Under the pieces are notes generated by a model that was not told where the DNA came from, made no database searches, and saw only the letters and a program-made list of their open reading frames with translations. 64,000 bases of DNA from contig NHNW01000058.1 in assembly GCA_002786025.1 (NCBI GenBank), positions 62,001-126,000 on the forward strand, in the 5' to 3' direction. Source of the DNA: Zasmidium citrigriseum. Its lineage: Eukaryota; Ascomycota; Dothideomycetes; Mycosphaerellales; Mycosphaerellaceae. Shown here piece after piece: positions 34,346 to 44,948 of the stretch (within the stretch, counting starts at the first letter, position 1; every line of letters begins with the position of its first letter). A program made the position numbers and the translations under genes.

Positions 34346-35663
34346 ATGTCGCCAGAACAGTCCGACCACTTCTACGACAACGACATGGACAACAACGGCG
34401 TCGCTCCTTCCTTGACTGGCGCAGGTGACCAGACAGGCGCTGTTGACCTTCAGATGACGGTAAGATCTCAACTTATCACCATCAACCTGTATTCTTCGAG
34501 ACTAATATGCTCTACAGCAAAACATGATGCGCGACCTACAGAACGCCATCACGAGCGTCAAGGCGAAAGAGGAGGAACTGCAGCAGACGCAGGCGCAGAC
34601 GAACAAGAACCCAAAGCACAAGTCCAAAGTCTGTCGCTTCTTCAAGGCGGGCGACTGTCATCGCGGCGCTGCTTGCGGCTACATCCACGAGGATGCTTCC
34701 TCTGTCCCACCATCGGCCGCACCACCTGTCGTTGTCCCGGCACCACTCGCATCGCCATTTCCACCGGCGACACCGGTCCAGGCACCCATCAAGAAGGAAA
34801 GCATGCCGCGCTTCAGGCCCAAGGTCTGCGAGTACTTCCGCGGTCAGGGCTATTGTCCGTATGGCGAGAAGTGCAAGTATCCACATGTCGCGAAGTCTGG
34901 CGAGAACAACAACCAGATGGGCGGAGGTGCGGTTGGCGAGACTGGCATGCCTGTGGGTGGTGGTGTGTATCCTGAGAACAACATGGCGTTCAATGGTAGT
35001 GCATACCTCGAGCCCGCCCCAGGTGCGTATCCCGACGCTCCCAACCCAGTCAGCAGCGGCACCTACCCCGACAACCCAGCGAGCGCAATGTATCCCGAGA
35101 CGCCCTTCTGTCGCCTCTACCCTGCCGGCATGTGCCAGAATGGCGAGTCTTGCATCTTCCGCCATGATGTCCAACCGGGAACCCTGCCACCGGCTCCGTT
35201 CTCCGTCATGCCGCCGAACCTCTACTACGATCCAACCCAGCAGTACCCTGTCCAGCAGCAGTTTGACCCGAGTCAGGCCCAGTACGCTCCCCAGCAGTAC
35301 TTCGACCCAACTCAGCAGCAGTACGCTCCTCAGCAGCAATACGACCCAACCCAGCACCAGTACGACACGACCAATCCCCAGCACCGCACCACTACCCCCA
35401 AGGGTCCAGCAGCCCAAGCCCAACGCCACCCCCTCTACAAGACCCGAATCTGTCAGTACTGGCAGACTCAAGGCGGCAAGTGCTCCAATGGCGCCGACTG
35501 CAATTTCCTCCACCCGGACTCAGGAACCGCCGACGGTGCGAGATTTGCCGAGATGCAGACGCTGAAGGGCAAGAGTCATCCGCTGTACAGGAGCAAGACG
35601 TGTCGGTTTTGGAAGGAGGGACATTGTGGCAGGGGAGCGGATTGTTGGTTTAAGCATGAGTAG
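34346..35663 (+). CDS. CCCH zinc-finger protein, array member 2 (five fingers)
   Basis: Putative RNA-binding protein, 419 aa. Exons 34346-34459 and 34518-35663. Five CCCH fingers are visible: CRFFKAGDCHRGAACGYIH, CEYFRGQGYCPYGEKC..H, CRLYPAGMCQNGESCIFRH, CQYWQTQGGKCSNGADC..H and CRFWKEGHCGRGADCWFKH, spaced CX7-9CX5CX3H. Between fingers 3 and 4 is a Gln/Tyr/Pro-rich repeat built on YDPTQQ and FDPTQQ units, a low-complexity segment. The protein ends one residue after the last finger. I do not recognise a named orthologue. The start is the ATG in CACCATGTCG. A 17-bp direct repeat lies just downstream. Confidence 0.9.
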
Positions 35664-35719
35664 GGATTCAACGGCGTTGTTGGATGTGGCGGTACTTGTG
35701 TTGGATTGAGGTTGTTACT

Positions 35720-35806
35720 GATTCAGGAGTTGGAGAGGCTCAGATGATTCTGGATTCTCTGGCTACCACAAGATTGTTTCACTTGGAACGATTCAGGAGT
35801 TGGAGA
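35720..35806. repeat. 17-bp direct repeat in the 3' flank of CCCH gene 2
   Basis: GATTCAGGAGTTGGAGA occurs at 35720-35736 and again at 35790-35806, a 70-bp period, directly after the stop codon of the second CCCH gene. Confidence 0.9.
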
Positions 35807-36126
35807 CAGCAGAAGACCTTTGCATACTCTGGCGCTTGGAAGATTGCCCGGCCTTGGGTGATAAGAATGGACTGGAAAGGTTTGGTATACGATACGGCTT
35901 TCACATGAATTCTTCGCTCTTTCACCACCTCTCTTGTTGCTTCTTCCGCTCTTGAAGATTCGGTTTTGTTTTTTGACCCCTGACAGGTGAAAGAACCACT
36001 TCCGCCATGAAGTTCCTATGCCTTCTTGTCTCTTCTGCTCCATCCCTTCCTCTTCGCTTCATGTTTGCTGTAATGAATACTTAAGCAAGGCCACTTTACC
36101 TCCATTTCGTCCTCATAACTTCCAAC

Positions 36127-36808
36127 ATGGAACCTGATAAACAGATCGACAGCCTCCTCGACAAGAATGTCAACGACGCCAACGAACACTCTGCAGAGCG
36201 TGAAGATAAACCAGCTCAGGAGGGAATGGTAAGCAGAAACAAATCTCCACACATACCCTCCATGCTAACATCAATAACAGCAAGATGATACCACCAGCTC
36301 TTCAGCCCAAGACAATACTTCTCAACCAGCAGAGACCTCAATCACTACTGTCAACGACAACGCAGGAGGTATAGAGGCACGCTCGAGCTTTCACGACGAA
36401 CCGCAGCCTCCTGCCCAAGCATCAGCACCAGCTCCAACATTCAATTCTGCAGCGAACACCACGGACACCGCAGCTCGCGACGACAGCAACTCCTCTAATC
36501 TGCCGGTACCAAGCATAATCAGGAACCATCCAAGAGTCAACGAATTGAACCAGTCGAGCTGGCGAGCCAAAAGCGACCCAAATAACTCCGCACCAGCCCT
36601 CCGCAACTCAGCCGCATTCCCAAACTACAATATGCCTTGGTACAGAAAGGACTCCGACGGCACACTGCCAGAAGACCATCCGAATTACAAGAGGACCTTG
36701 TGCAAGTTTCACAAGGATGGACGTTGCGTGAAGGGGGAGAGATGTGATTATGCGCACAGTGAGGCCGAGCTGCCCAAAAACAGAAACACCGAAGGCCCTT
36801 GGCGTTGA
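36127..36808 (+). CDS. CCCH zinc-finger protein, array member 3 (one finger)
   Basis: Putative RNA-binding protein, 209 aa. Exons 36127-36228 and 36281-36808; the intron sits at a position comparable to that of array member 2, near codon 35-38 and in phase 0, which supports common descent. The N-terminal two thirds are disordered (Ser, Asn, Ala, Asp). One finger, CKFHKDGRCVKGERCDYAH, lies near the C-terminus and is preceded by NYKRTL. No other domain is visible. Confidence 0.85.
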
Positions 36809-37011
36809 TGAGCTCGATCCGTGAAGAGTCCCACTTGCTCATAGATTGGGAAAGAAGAGGCCTTTGAAGGAACGACGAAGGCAAGAGAAAGTTGAAGGTG
36901 AAGTCCCGGCCTACCTGATCGGGCTTGCCAAGACTTGCATGTGAGGTTCAGCTCATTCACTCTCTCCCTCCTTCACCCGGTCAAATTTTCACCTCAAGGC
37001 AGACACTCGCA

Positions 37012-37020
37012 ATATATATA
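37012..37020 (+). promoter_or_regulatory. TATA-like box of CCCH gene 4
   Basis: ATATATATA lies 89 bp before the ATG at 37109, and about 44 bp before an in-frame ATA (37064) in a CACCATA context that resembles the start context of the neighbouring genes. Confidence 0.45.
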
Positions 37021-37108
37021 CCCCACTTACTCCAACTCTATAAACACAATCACGACCAACACCATAGACACCAACGATCTCATCGACCTCTACGATCACG
37101 ACGGCGAC

Positions 37109-37944
37109 ATGGACAATACCAAATACTCAACAGCGAACGCCATGGGATCCAAGAAGACCAATGTCGGATGGCACATCTCTGCCCTCACGACGTTCACGAC
37201 TGACAACTTCGACAGCAACAGCAGAAGCAGCAAGGCTCCCCTGGTCTTCGCCAGCCGAGAGAACCACTTCAACGCCCAAGAACCATTCCCTGCCGCTTCT
37301 TCCAGCTAGGAATCTGCAACAAAGGCGACGGCTGCGAGCATTTCCACAACTCACCACCATCTTCAGTATACGTCGTCCCAAACTTCGAAGGCACGGGAGT
37401 GTCGTTCGAGAATCCTGGCTGGCCTACGTTCTCCAACGGAAATGGCGAGAGCTACACGCACATCAACAAGCAGCCGCCGGCGTCTTCGCCTCTCCCTAAA
37501 ACCAAGACTTCATCACCATTCGAAAGCGAGCTCACGCGCCTCTGGGACGCCGATCCAAAGGAGATAGCCACAAGCAGCTCCAAAGACCATCACTCCTTGC
37601 AAGCCCCAGCCCGCAAGCAGAAGAAGCCAGAGACTCAACAGCAATGGCTCAACCGGATGACCACCACCACCACCAAGAACTCCAAGCCCTCACCATCGCA
37701 CGCAACTCCTCAGTCCAAAGCCAATCCAAAGAAAGGACCCAACTACAGAACCCGGACCTGCGCCCACTGGCTCTCCGGACACTGCTCCCACGGCAACGCC
37801 TGCGACTACCTCCACGAGATGAAGGACTCAACTCCCATGGCGCAGGGAAGAGCGAACTCTTCGTACAAGACGAAGCCATGTAAGTTGTTCGCTGAAGGGA
37901 AGTGTCCCAAGGGGGAGAGATGTACCTTTCTGCATAAGCGGTGA
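37109..37944 (+). CDS. CCCH zinc-finger protein, array member 4 (three fingers)
   Basis: Putative RNA-binding protein, about 260 aa. My model uses exons 37109-37162 and 37216-37944. The acceptor (GACTGAC branch site, then GACAG) is strong, but the donor AAT|GTCGGA is poor; it is the only GT that keeps the frame, giving KKTN then QQQKQQGSPG. Without this intron finger 1 has no ATG. Fingers: CRFFQLGICNKGDGCEHFH, CAHWLSGHCSHGNACDYLH and CKLFAEGKCPKGERCTFLH, the last ending two residues before the stop. The intron sits in phase 0 near the N-terminus as in members 2 and 3. Start codon and donor are uncertain; the gene may be decaying. Confidence 0.72.
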
Positions 37945-38206
37945 AGATGAGCAGGGTGAGTCTCTCGTTTGATTTGCTTTTGGGGGAAGAGCGAGCGGTT
38001 TGGGAAGGGGTTGGTTGTAGCTTATGGCATGAGTAAGAGAATTGGTCGTTGACTGGGTGAAAAGAGGGATAGGAGGGAGTTTAGGCAGAGCTGAGCTCGG
38101 CATTTGAAAGTCATATGAGAATTCACTCAAGCACTTTTTCCCTAGCTTCACTTCGTCAGCAACTTCCAATTTAAGTTCTCCTTTCTTCCACATCCTAACC
38201 TCCACC

Positions 38207-38950
38207 ATGTCCAACAGCGTCAAAGACCTCAGCGCCAACATGAAACCCTGCCGGTACTACTCGTTAGGGATCTGCACAAAAGGCAACGCCTGCGAATTCC
38301 TTCACGACACCCCACCCTCGCCCAAACAACCTCCCGCCACCAACGACAACATCACCCACTGTAAAAAAGTCCCCTGCATCTTCCACGCCGAAGGCCTCTG
38401 CCGACGCGGCGAGAACTGCACCTACATCCACGATGAGCCCGACAACATGATGATCCCACACGCATTCAAAACCAAACCCTGCCCGCGCTGGGAACACGGC
38501 CACTGCCACATGGGCGACGCGTGCACCTTCCTTCACGAACAGCAAGACTTCTCCTCCTCCTCCTCCCCGGCTCAAAACGCCCGGCCGGAACAACTTATCG
38601 ACTTCTCCCCACCGCCACCAAAACCCCTCTCCAGACGAGTCTTCTATCAAGACAGCATCTGCCTGCACTGGCTCGAGAACCGCTGTATCTACGGCGACCG
38701 CTGCACGTACCGTCACGACACCAGCGGCGCCTCTCTTCCTACCAACGAGGAAAAGCAACAGCTCCTCTACAAAACTCGACCTTGCAACTTCTTCCGAGCT
38801 GGATATTGTCCTAAAGGTGACGAGTGCACGTATGTGCACGATGAGCGGATGTTGGGTGATGGACCGGCGAAGAATGCGAGGGTTGTGTGTGTTTTTTGGC
38901 GGCAGGGAAATTGTCGGAGGGGGGATAAGTGTTTCCATCTTCATGGATGA
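38207..38950 (+). CDS. CCCH zinc-finger protein, array member 5 (six fingers)
   Basis: Putative RNA-binding protein, 247 aa, one exon, almost entirely zinc fingers. The six are CRYYSLGICTKGNACEFLH, CIFHAEGLCRRGENCTYIH, CPRWEHGHCHMGDACTFLH, CLHWLENRCIYGDRCTYRH, CNFFRAGYCPKGDECTYVH and CVFWRQGNCRRGDKCFHLH, all CX7CX5CX3H. A short Pro-rich linker separates fingers 3 and 4. It ends one residue after finger 6. ATG in CACCATGTCC is used. Last member of the array; unlike members 2-4 it has no intron. Confidence 0.9.
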   Translation: MSNSVKDLSANMKPCRYYSLGICTKGNACEFLHDTPPSPKQPPATNDNITHCKKVPCIFHAEGLCRRGENCTYIHDEPDNMMIPHAFKTKPCPRWEHGHCHMGDACTFLHEQQDFSSSSSPAQNARPEQLIDFSPPPPKPLSRRVFYQDSICLHWLENRCIYGDRCTYRHDTSGASLPTNEEKQQLLYKTRPCNFFRAGYCPKGDECTYVHDERMLGDGPAKNARVVCVFWRQGNCRRGDKCFHLHG

Positions 38951-39252
38951 GAGGGTCGTTCGCCTTTCGAAGAGGCTCAATGGGAGCGATATACGTCGAG
39001 TAATATGCAGAGATCAGGCCCGTCAGAGATTCGAAGGGAGACAGAAACGACAAGCTGAATCAGATCGCAACGGAGCCTTGGGAACTGGATGACTCGTCTT
39101 TCACCAAAGAGTATCGTGGAATGGCCGGGAACTGCAGTCAAGTCACAAAGCAGAGGACTGTTAATCCCATTAACATTACTCACAAGCAAGCACTCCATGC
39201 TTCTTTCGCACATTATCTGCCGTACTCAAACAATCTCCCCTATTTTCCCCAA

Positions 39253-39903
39253 CTAATCAACATCAGCACTCAAAATCTTGACCTCACTCCTCGGCCGATC
39301 CCCCGAATCGGTTGCCACACCGCCCAACTTATCCACAACATCCATCCCCTCGCTAACCCTCCCAAAAACCGTATGCTTCCCATTCAAATGCGGCGTCGGG
39401 CCCAGCGTAATAAAGAACTGACTGCCGTTCGTATTCGGTCCCGCGTTGGCCATGGACAGCGTGCCTTTGCCTTCGTGCTTGAGCGAGGGCACGATCTCGT
39501 CTTCGAACTTGTTGCCATAGATACTACTGCCGCCGCGGCCGGTGCCTGTGGGGTCGCCGCCTTGGATCATGAAGCCGGAGATGATGCGGTGGAAGATTAC
39601 GTTGTTGTAGTAGCCTGTTTTGGCGAGGGTGGCGAAGTTTTTGCAGGTCTAGATATTACATCAGCATTGAGTGAATGGCGATCATATGATTGGTATACTT
39701 GGTATACTCACACGAGGTGTCTGCTGCGTGAAGAGCTGGCAGGTGATGTCTCCCAGAGTCGTGTGCAGCACAACGTGGTTGGGGTTCTCGACGACATCCT
39801 CAGGTGCCACTTTTGCGTTCTTGGGCGCTGGCTTTGCGGAAGACGAGGCGTCGCCGCCAGATTTGGCCTTGTCGCCACCGAAGAGTTTCTTGAGCTTGTC
39901 CAT
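39253..39903 (-). CDS. Cyclophilin-type peptidyl-prolyl isomerase (PPIL1-like)
   Basis: Peptidyl-prolyl cis-trans isomerase, 195 aa. Exons leftward 39903-39712 and 39648-39253 (63-nt intron before TCKNF). About 45 N-terminal residues (Lys/Ser/Ala-rich, [14 protein letters not shown]) precede the cyclophilin fold. Catalytic and binding residues are present: FHRII (Arg), [23 protein letters not shown], and [12 protein letters not shown]. The usual cyclosporin-contact tryptophan is His in this last motif, as in several spliceosomal cyclophilins. The sequence between MANAGP and GRV resembles PPIL1, a spliceosome-associated type, more than CypA. Downstream stop lies 302 bp from the CCCH array, tail to tail. 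Confidence 0.92.
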
Positions 39904-41471
39904 GACTGTTTCACTTGATGCAGATTTGGTTCTGTCGAAGTCGATGTTGATGGAAAAGAAGCGGTAACGTCTCGACAGTGAGATCGATCGCCCGTGCTCC
40001 GCGTCTGAAACGCGCCTCCTCCGCTGGAAGCCGCAATTGAGGTGGCTGGGAAAGAGTACTTCACGACATTGGAAAGAACTATCATCAAATACGAAAACTG
40101 AAAGCCGACTCACGCGTTCAAACAACAATGCCAGCTCTTAATCGAATGGCCTTTTGGTGTTGTGAAGCAGCCATTCGAACCTGGCGCCCATCGGTCTGCT
40201 AACTAAAACCTCATCAATATTTAGTGAGATTAGGCAGGATGAGAGTCTTTGCCTTGGGCGAGAAGACCCCCCCGAACAACCTATTTTCATCAACCTTTTC
40301 CATCTCATCCACCTCTTGCCCTGTATCAGGCAATTTCTGGACGAGACGTTGCCTGATCAGGTAGTCCAGGTCCTCTACCAGCGCCAATGCAAGCATGGAA
40401 GCTCATGAATCGACGCCACCATCTCTGCAGTGGCAAACTTGCATCTTGGTTCTGCATCAAGCCGCGTCGAGGGCTAGACCCTTGCATAGATTGAAGGCGG
40501 GAATAAATCTCGTATGTACAATGTACTGGATAGATGGACCCTGGAAGAGATTTGCCGAGAGTCGAAGGAGTACTTCCTACACTTCGTGAACGTCGTCTGC
40601 AAAGCACGAAAAGGGAGAAACACCGACGCGCTCGTGAATCTTGGGAATATGGGTCCAAGCTTGCGAATTTGTGGTCAGCATGTGAAAGAGGACTGGATGT
40701 TTCCCCGGAGCGGTCACGGATGGAGGCGTGGACTTTTGTGGGGACTTTCGACAAGGTTTCGAGGGTTCAAGGTCGGAGAGCAGATGCCGAGCGTCGGTCT
40801 TTGCTCTTCCGTGGCGAGGGACAGCATGCCCGGGGGACGCAGATAGGGGAAGAGTCTCCGAATGTCTTTACGATGGACATGGGCTATTATGTTGACTGTT
40901 CGCAGAGATCTTGAATTGATTGAAAAGGGCAAGTGCTGGAATGTATTGATGTGTTCGGGAATAATCAGAGCGTGATTGATTGGCTGGCTGCTTCTTCACA
41001 TGCTTCCAGATCTTCCCCACAATCCCAGCTTTGCCTCGGGCTTGAACTGGCCCGTCGCAAGTCGAAGTCACGCGTGCGCTGCGAGCGAGAGGTCAGCCGC
41101 CGTGTGCCCGGCCAGCTCGCGAGAGAGCCATCATCACATGCTGCCGGCGAGCAAGCCCTGGTCGAGAATAAAACCCATCGCCGAGCCCAGTCCTGTCATC
41201 ATCAATCTCAATCATTCCTCCCGCGTTCCCCAGCTCTTCCCCAGAAAGCCGTTGTCGTCGCCGTCGTTCTCGCTGCAGAAAGAGACAGCGCGTTGCCACG
41301 GGAGAGTAGCGCACTGACCCTCTCTCTACTCTTTGACAAACCGGCCGAGGTTCTTTGGAGCGCAGAGCCCGACGATCGACTTCCCATTCGACTACTTTTG
41401 ACGTCCTCGACCTCCATCCCGAACCTCTCTCACTTTTCTCTTTCTCATCCCACGAGTTATACACCGCAAAC
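39904..41471. other. Divergent region between cyclophilin and fumarate reductase
   Basis: 1.6 kb between divergent genes. Short frames on both strands (for example 40514-40846 plus, 40326-40754 minus) have no recognisable motif and overlap each other, so I do not call them. CACATGCTGCC at 41135-41145 recurs in the promoters of two later genes. Confidence 0.45.
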
Positions 41472-43658
41472 ATGCCTGAGAGAGTTATTGTTGTTGGCGC
41501 CGGCCGTGAGTGTTGACTGCGAGAGAATGGCCCCGCGCATTGGCTGACAGCAGCACAGTTTCCGGCCTGAGCGCTGCCCACACCGTCTACCTGGCGGGCG
41601 GCAATGTCCTGCTCCTGGACAAGAACAGTACGAGATACGTCGATGTGGGGTTTTGAGGTGTTTGCTGACATTTAGGCCAGACTTCATGGGTGGCAACTCC
41701 ACAAAGGCCACTTCCGGCATCAACGGCGCTTTGACCCGCACCCAGGTCGACCATCAAATCGCCGACAGCGTCAAGCAATTCTACGACGACACCATCAAAT
41801 CCGCACGAGACAAGGCCCGTCCCGATCTCATCAAAGTCCTCACATACCAGTCCGCATCTGCCGTTGAGTGGCTGCAGGATGTCTTCAACCTCGATCTTAC
41901 TCTCGTCTCGCGGTTAGGGTGAGTATACTCGAAAAGCACTGTTTTGCCACCGGAGTAAGACTAACTTTCCTCCCAGAGGACACTCCTTCCCCCGAACGCA
42001 CCGTGGCCACGATGCCAAGTTCCCCGGTATGGCCATCACCTACGCGCTGATGCAGCGATGGGAAGAGCTTTGCGAGAAGGAGCCGGAGCGGGTTGAGCTC
42101 ATCAAGAAGGCCAATGTCAAGAAGATCAACATGGAGGGCGACAAGGCCGTTGGTGTGACATACGAGTTCGGCGGCGAGCAGGTCACAGTCAACGGCCCAG
42201 TGGTCCTCGCGACCGGTGGTTACGCCGCTGATTTCACCGAGACCTCGCTCCTCAAGAAGCACCGTCCAGATACCTACGACCTGTCCACCACCAACGGTAA
42301 CCACGCCACTGGTGACGGTCACAAGATGCTGATGGCCATCGGCGCAAACGGCGTTGACATGGAGTCTGTCCAGGTCCACCCAACGGGTCTCGTAGACCCC
42401 AAGGACCCCACCGCCAAGACCAAGTTTTTGGCTGCTGAGGCGCTCCGTGGTGAGGGTGGTCTCCTGATCAACTCCAAGGGCGAGCGGTTCGTCGACGAGC
42501 TTCAGCACCGTGATTTCGTCTCCAACAAGATGTGGGAGGAGAAGAAGAAGGGCAACTGGCCCATCCGCCTCTGCCTGAACAGCAAGGCCTCCAACACCCT
42601 CGACTTCCACACCCGTCACTACTCCGGTCGTGGCCTGATGAAGAAGATGACCGGCAAGGAGCTCGCGAAGGAAATCGGCTGCGGCGAGGCGGCCCTCAAC
42701 AAGACCTTCACTGCCTACAACAAGTACGCCAAGGGCGAGGAGAAGGATCCCTTCAACAAGAAGTTTTTCCACAACTTCCCCGTCGAGGTCAACGACGACT
42801 TCCACGTCGCCCAGATGGAGCCCGTGCTCCATTTCACCATGGGTGGTATCGAGATCAACGACCAGGCTCAGGTCCTCAACGGCAAGGGCGAGCCATTCGA
42901 GGGTCTCTTCACCTGCGGTGAGTTGGCCGGTGGTGTCCACGGTGCCAACCGTCTCGGTGGTTCCTCCCTCTTGGGCTGCGTCGTCTACGGCCGTGTCGCC
43001 GGTTCCAGCTCCAGCAAGTACCTCTTCCAGCAAGCCCTCAAGAGCGCCGGTGGCGTCGCCGCCTCCCGTGCCGGTCTCATCTCCCTCCACATCGACCCCA
43101 GCACGCCCGGCAAATTCTCCGTCGAGTGGGGCTCAGGCTCAGGTCTCGGCGCGAGCGACGACTCGGCCAAGGTTGCACAGCAAGGCCAGAAGTCCGCTGG
43201 TCCAGTCATGGGCGGCTCAAAGGACAGCAGCGACCCCGGCAAGAAGAGCGAGGCCAACGACCCCAAGAACTTCAAGGTTCCTGAGAAGGAGTTCTCCCTC
43301 GAGGAGGTTGCGAAGCACAACAAGAAGGAGGATCTCTGGATTGCCGTCAAGGGTGTTGTTATGAACGTTACTGACTGGGTGGACGAGCACCCAGGTGGTC
43401 CTCAGGCCCTTTTCTCCCACATGGGCAAGGATGCATCGGAGGAGTTCGAGATGCTCCATGACGATGAAGTGATTCCGAAGTTGTTCACCCCTCCCCTCGT
43501 GCTCCATGGCCATTGACTGACCTGATTCTTTAGGTACGCCGCTGAGATTGTCATTGGACGAGTAAAGGGACAGGAGATAACGTGAGTTCACCACATTCCT
43601 ACATGATAGGGAACGATCTTGCTGACTTTGGTATTCCAGACTCATGAAGGACGCATAA
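41472..43658 (+). CDS. OSM1: Soluble fumarate reductase with C-terminal cytochrome b5 domain
   Basis: Flavoprotein that reduces fumarate to succinate to reoxidise FADH2/NADH; 636 aa. Exons 41472-41505, 41559-41627, 41681-41918, 41977-43479, 43534-43581 and 43640-43658. The FAD-binding N-terminus is VIVVGAGLSGLSAA; then GGNSTKATSGING, GHSFPRTHR, ATGGYAADF, VQVHPTGLV, RHYSGRGLM, FTMGGIEI and ELAGGVHGANRLGGSSLL, the expected Osm1/Frd motifs including catalytic His and Arg. A Ser/Lys-rich linker leads to a cytochrome b5 domain with the heme motif WVDEHPGGPQ. Without the intron at 43480 translation stops early and cuts off the end of the b5 domain. The model uses an exon of 19 nt at the end. Confidence 0.92.
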
Positions 43659-44117
43659 ACACCCCAAAGCACGGCGTTGTGGACCATTTGGAATGATGTT
43701 ATGTGAATTTTTTTTGAATGTAGAACTCTGTACAGTCTTGTTCTCTTCCAACACACCTTTGAAATCTTTTCCCCTTTCTTCCTCCAGGTGTTCAGTCGTC
43801 TGATGTTGTTTGTTGCACCAACGAGCTACTGTTATACGGAGATGTGAGGAATGTTGGGCAGTCGTAGTCTGGTGGAGAGTTGGGAGGAGGTTTGGTAGGA
43901 AGTAAAAGACGCCTATGGCCAGTGAATTGCGGTTGAGATTGTTTGGCTGACTGCTGTAGTAGACCCTGCTTGCCATTTCCAGTGGCCCCTTCCACCAGGT
44001 CGTTCGTCTTTCGTCAGACCCTTGCTCTGTGCTTTCGTGGCCGTCGAGGGCAATCCAAGCAGGTGGCTGAGAATCTGGACAGTGTGACTAGGTCACTCAC
44101 ATCTGGTGCTTGGTGGA
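43659..44117. other. Convergent spacer
   Basis: Between the fumarate reductase and the first LPRELR-family gene, tail to tail. It should hold both 3' ends; no gene recognised. Confidence 0.5.
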
Positions 44118-44948
44118 TCAATCGACTTGATCCTTCTTGCCCACAGCGCCAGGTCCACCATCCTCCTCAGATGCTGCGTCAAAGTCGCCATCCGCATCCG
44201 CCTCGTCCTTGCTATTTCCGTCGTCCTCGCCGTGCTCCTGATCGTCACCGCCGGCTCCATCCCCTCGGTCAGTGTCATCATCATCATCAGCAGGATCCGG
44301 CTCGTAAGAGCCGCCAGAGACAAGCTCTACCTTGCCAGTGTCCCCGGACAACTCAAGACATAGACCCGCCTCACCACAAAACTCCCACGCATTATCGTCT
44401 CCATCATCTCGATCGTACAGCTTCAGCTCCACCAAAGCCCTCGCCGATGAAGTCCACGAATCCACAAACTTCTGCACTTGGCGCACCGACGGCCGCCACA
44501 TGAACTCGTGAGAAACATGGACCCGGATCGACAAGCTCGACGCGCATTGCAATCTGCCCATCCACGCCAAGTGCGCCGCGAGCTCCGAGGCCTGTGCGAA
44601 GACGAGGTTGAGGTGGACGCTTGGGATGCGAGTCACGGCCGGCGGTAATTTCGCTTGGATTCTTGGGCCCCATTTCTCGTCGTCGCTGATGACGAGTTTG
44701 CTCTTCTTGTTGGCGAGCTCCCGGTACTCGTGCTGGAAGGTCTGAGAGACGCGGAGGAGATTGCTGGAGGCGATGTCGGTCGCCACGATGTGCAGTGAGC
44801 ACGAAAGCTGGGCTGCGTGTCTATCCAGGCTCAGGTCGTAGATCTCGTCGCGGAGTTCTCGGGGCAGTTGGAAGAAGGGGAAGATGTGCTTTTGAGAGTC
44901 GGCCGCGGCGGCGGCGGGTCCGTGGACATTTGGATCGCCTTCCGCCAT
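44118..44948 (-). CDS. LPRELRxxIY-motif (F-box-like) protein, array member 1
   Basis: Uncharacterised fungal family, 276 aa, one exon. Near the N-terminus is FPFFQLPRELRDEIYDLSL, an F-box-like helix pair, followed about 35 residues later by the second family motif NLLRVSQTFQHEYRELANKK. The middle (IPSVHLNLVFAQ, HLAWMGRL) keeps the family pattern of alternating strands and helices. The last 70 residues are extremely acidic (DDDDDTDRGDG and following), unlike the other members. Function unknown; F-box-like motifs suggest but do not prove a role as an SCF adaptor. First of five minus-strand paralogues. TTCACGTG lies 163 bp before the ATG. Confidence 0.8.
   Translation of the reverse strand: MAEGDPNVHGPAAAAADSQKHIFPFFQLPRELRDEIYDLSLDRHAAQLSCSLHIVATDIASSNLLRVSQTFQHEYRELANKKSKLVISDDEKWGPRIQAKLPPAVTRIPSVHLNLVFAQASELAAHLAWMGRLQCASSLSIRVHVSHEFMWRPSVRQVQKFVDSWTSSARALVELKLYDRDDGDDNAWEFCGEAGLCLELSGDTGKVELVSGGSYEPDPADDDDDTDRGDGAGGDDQEHGEDDGNSKDEADADGDFDAASEEDGGPGAVGKKDQVD

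Noticed and set aside
40326..40914. Possible small gene between cyclophilin and fumarate reductase
   Set aside because: Overlapping frames on both strands with no recognisable motif and no convincing splice model.
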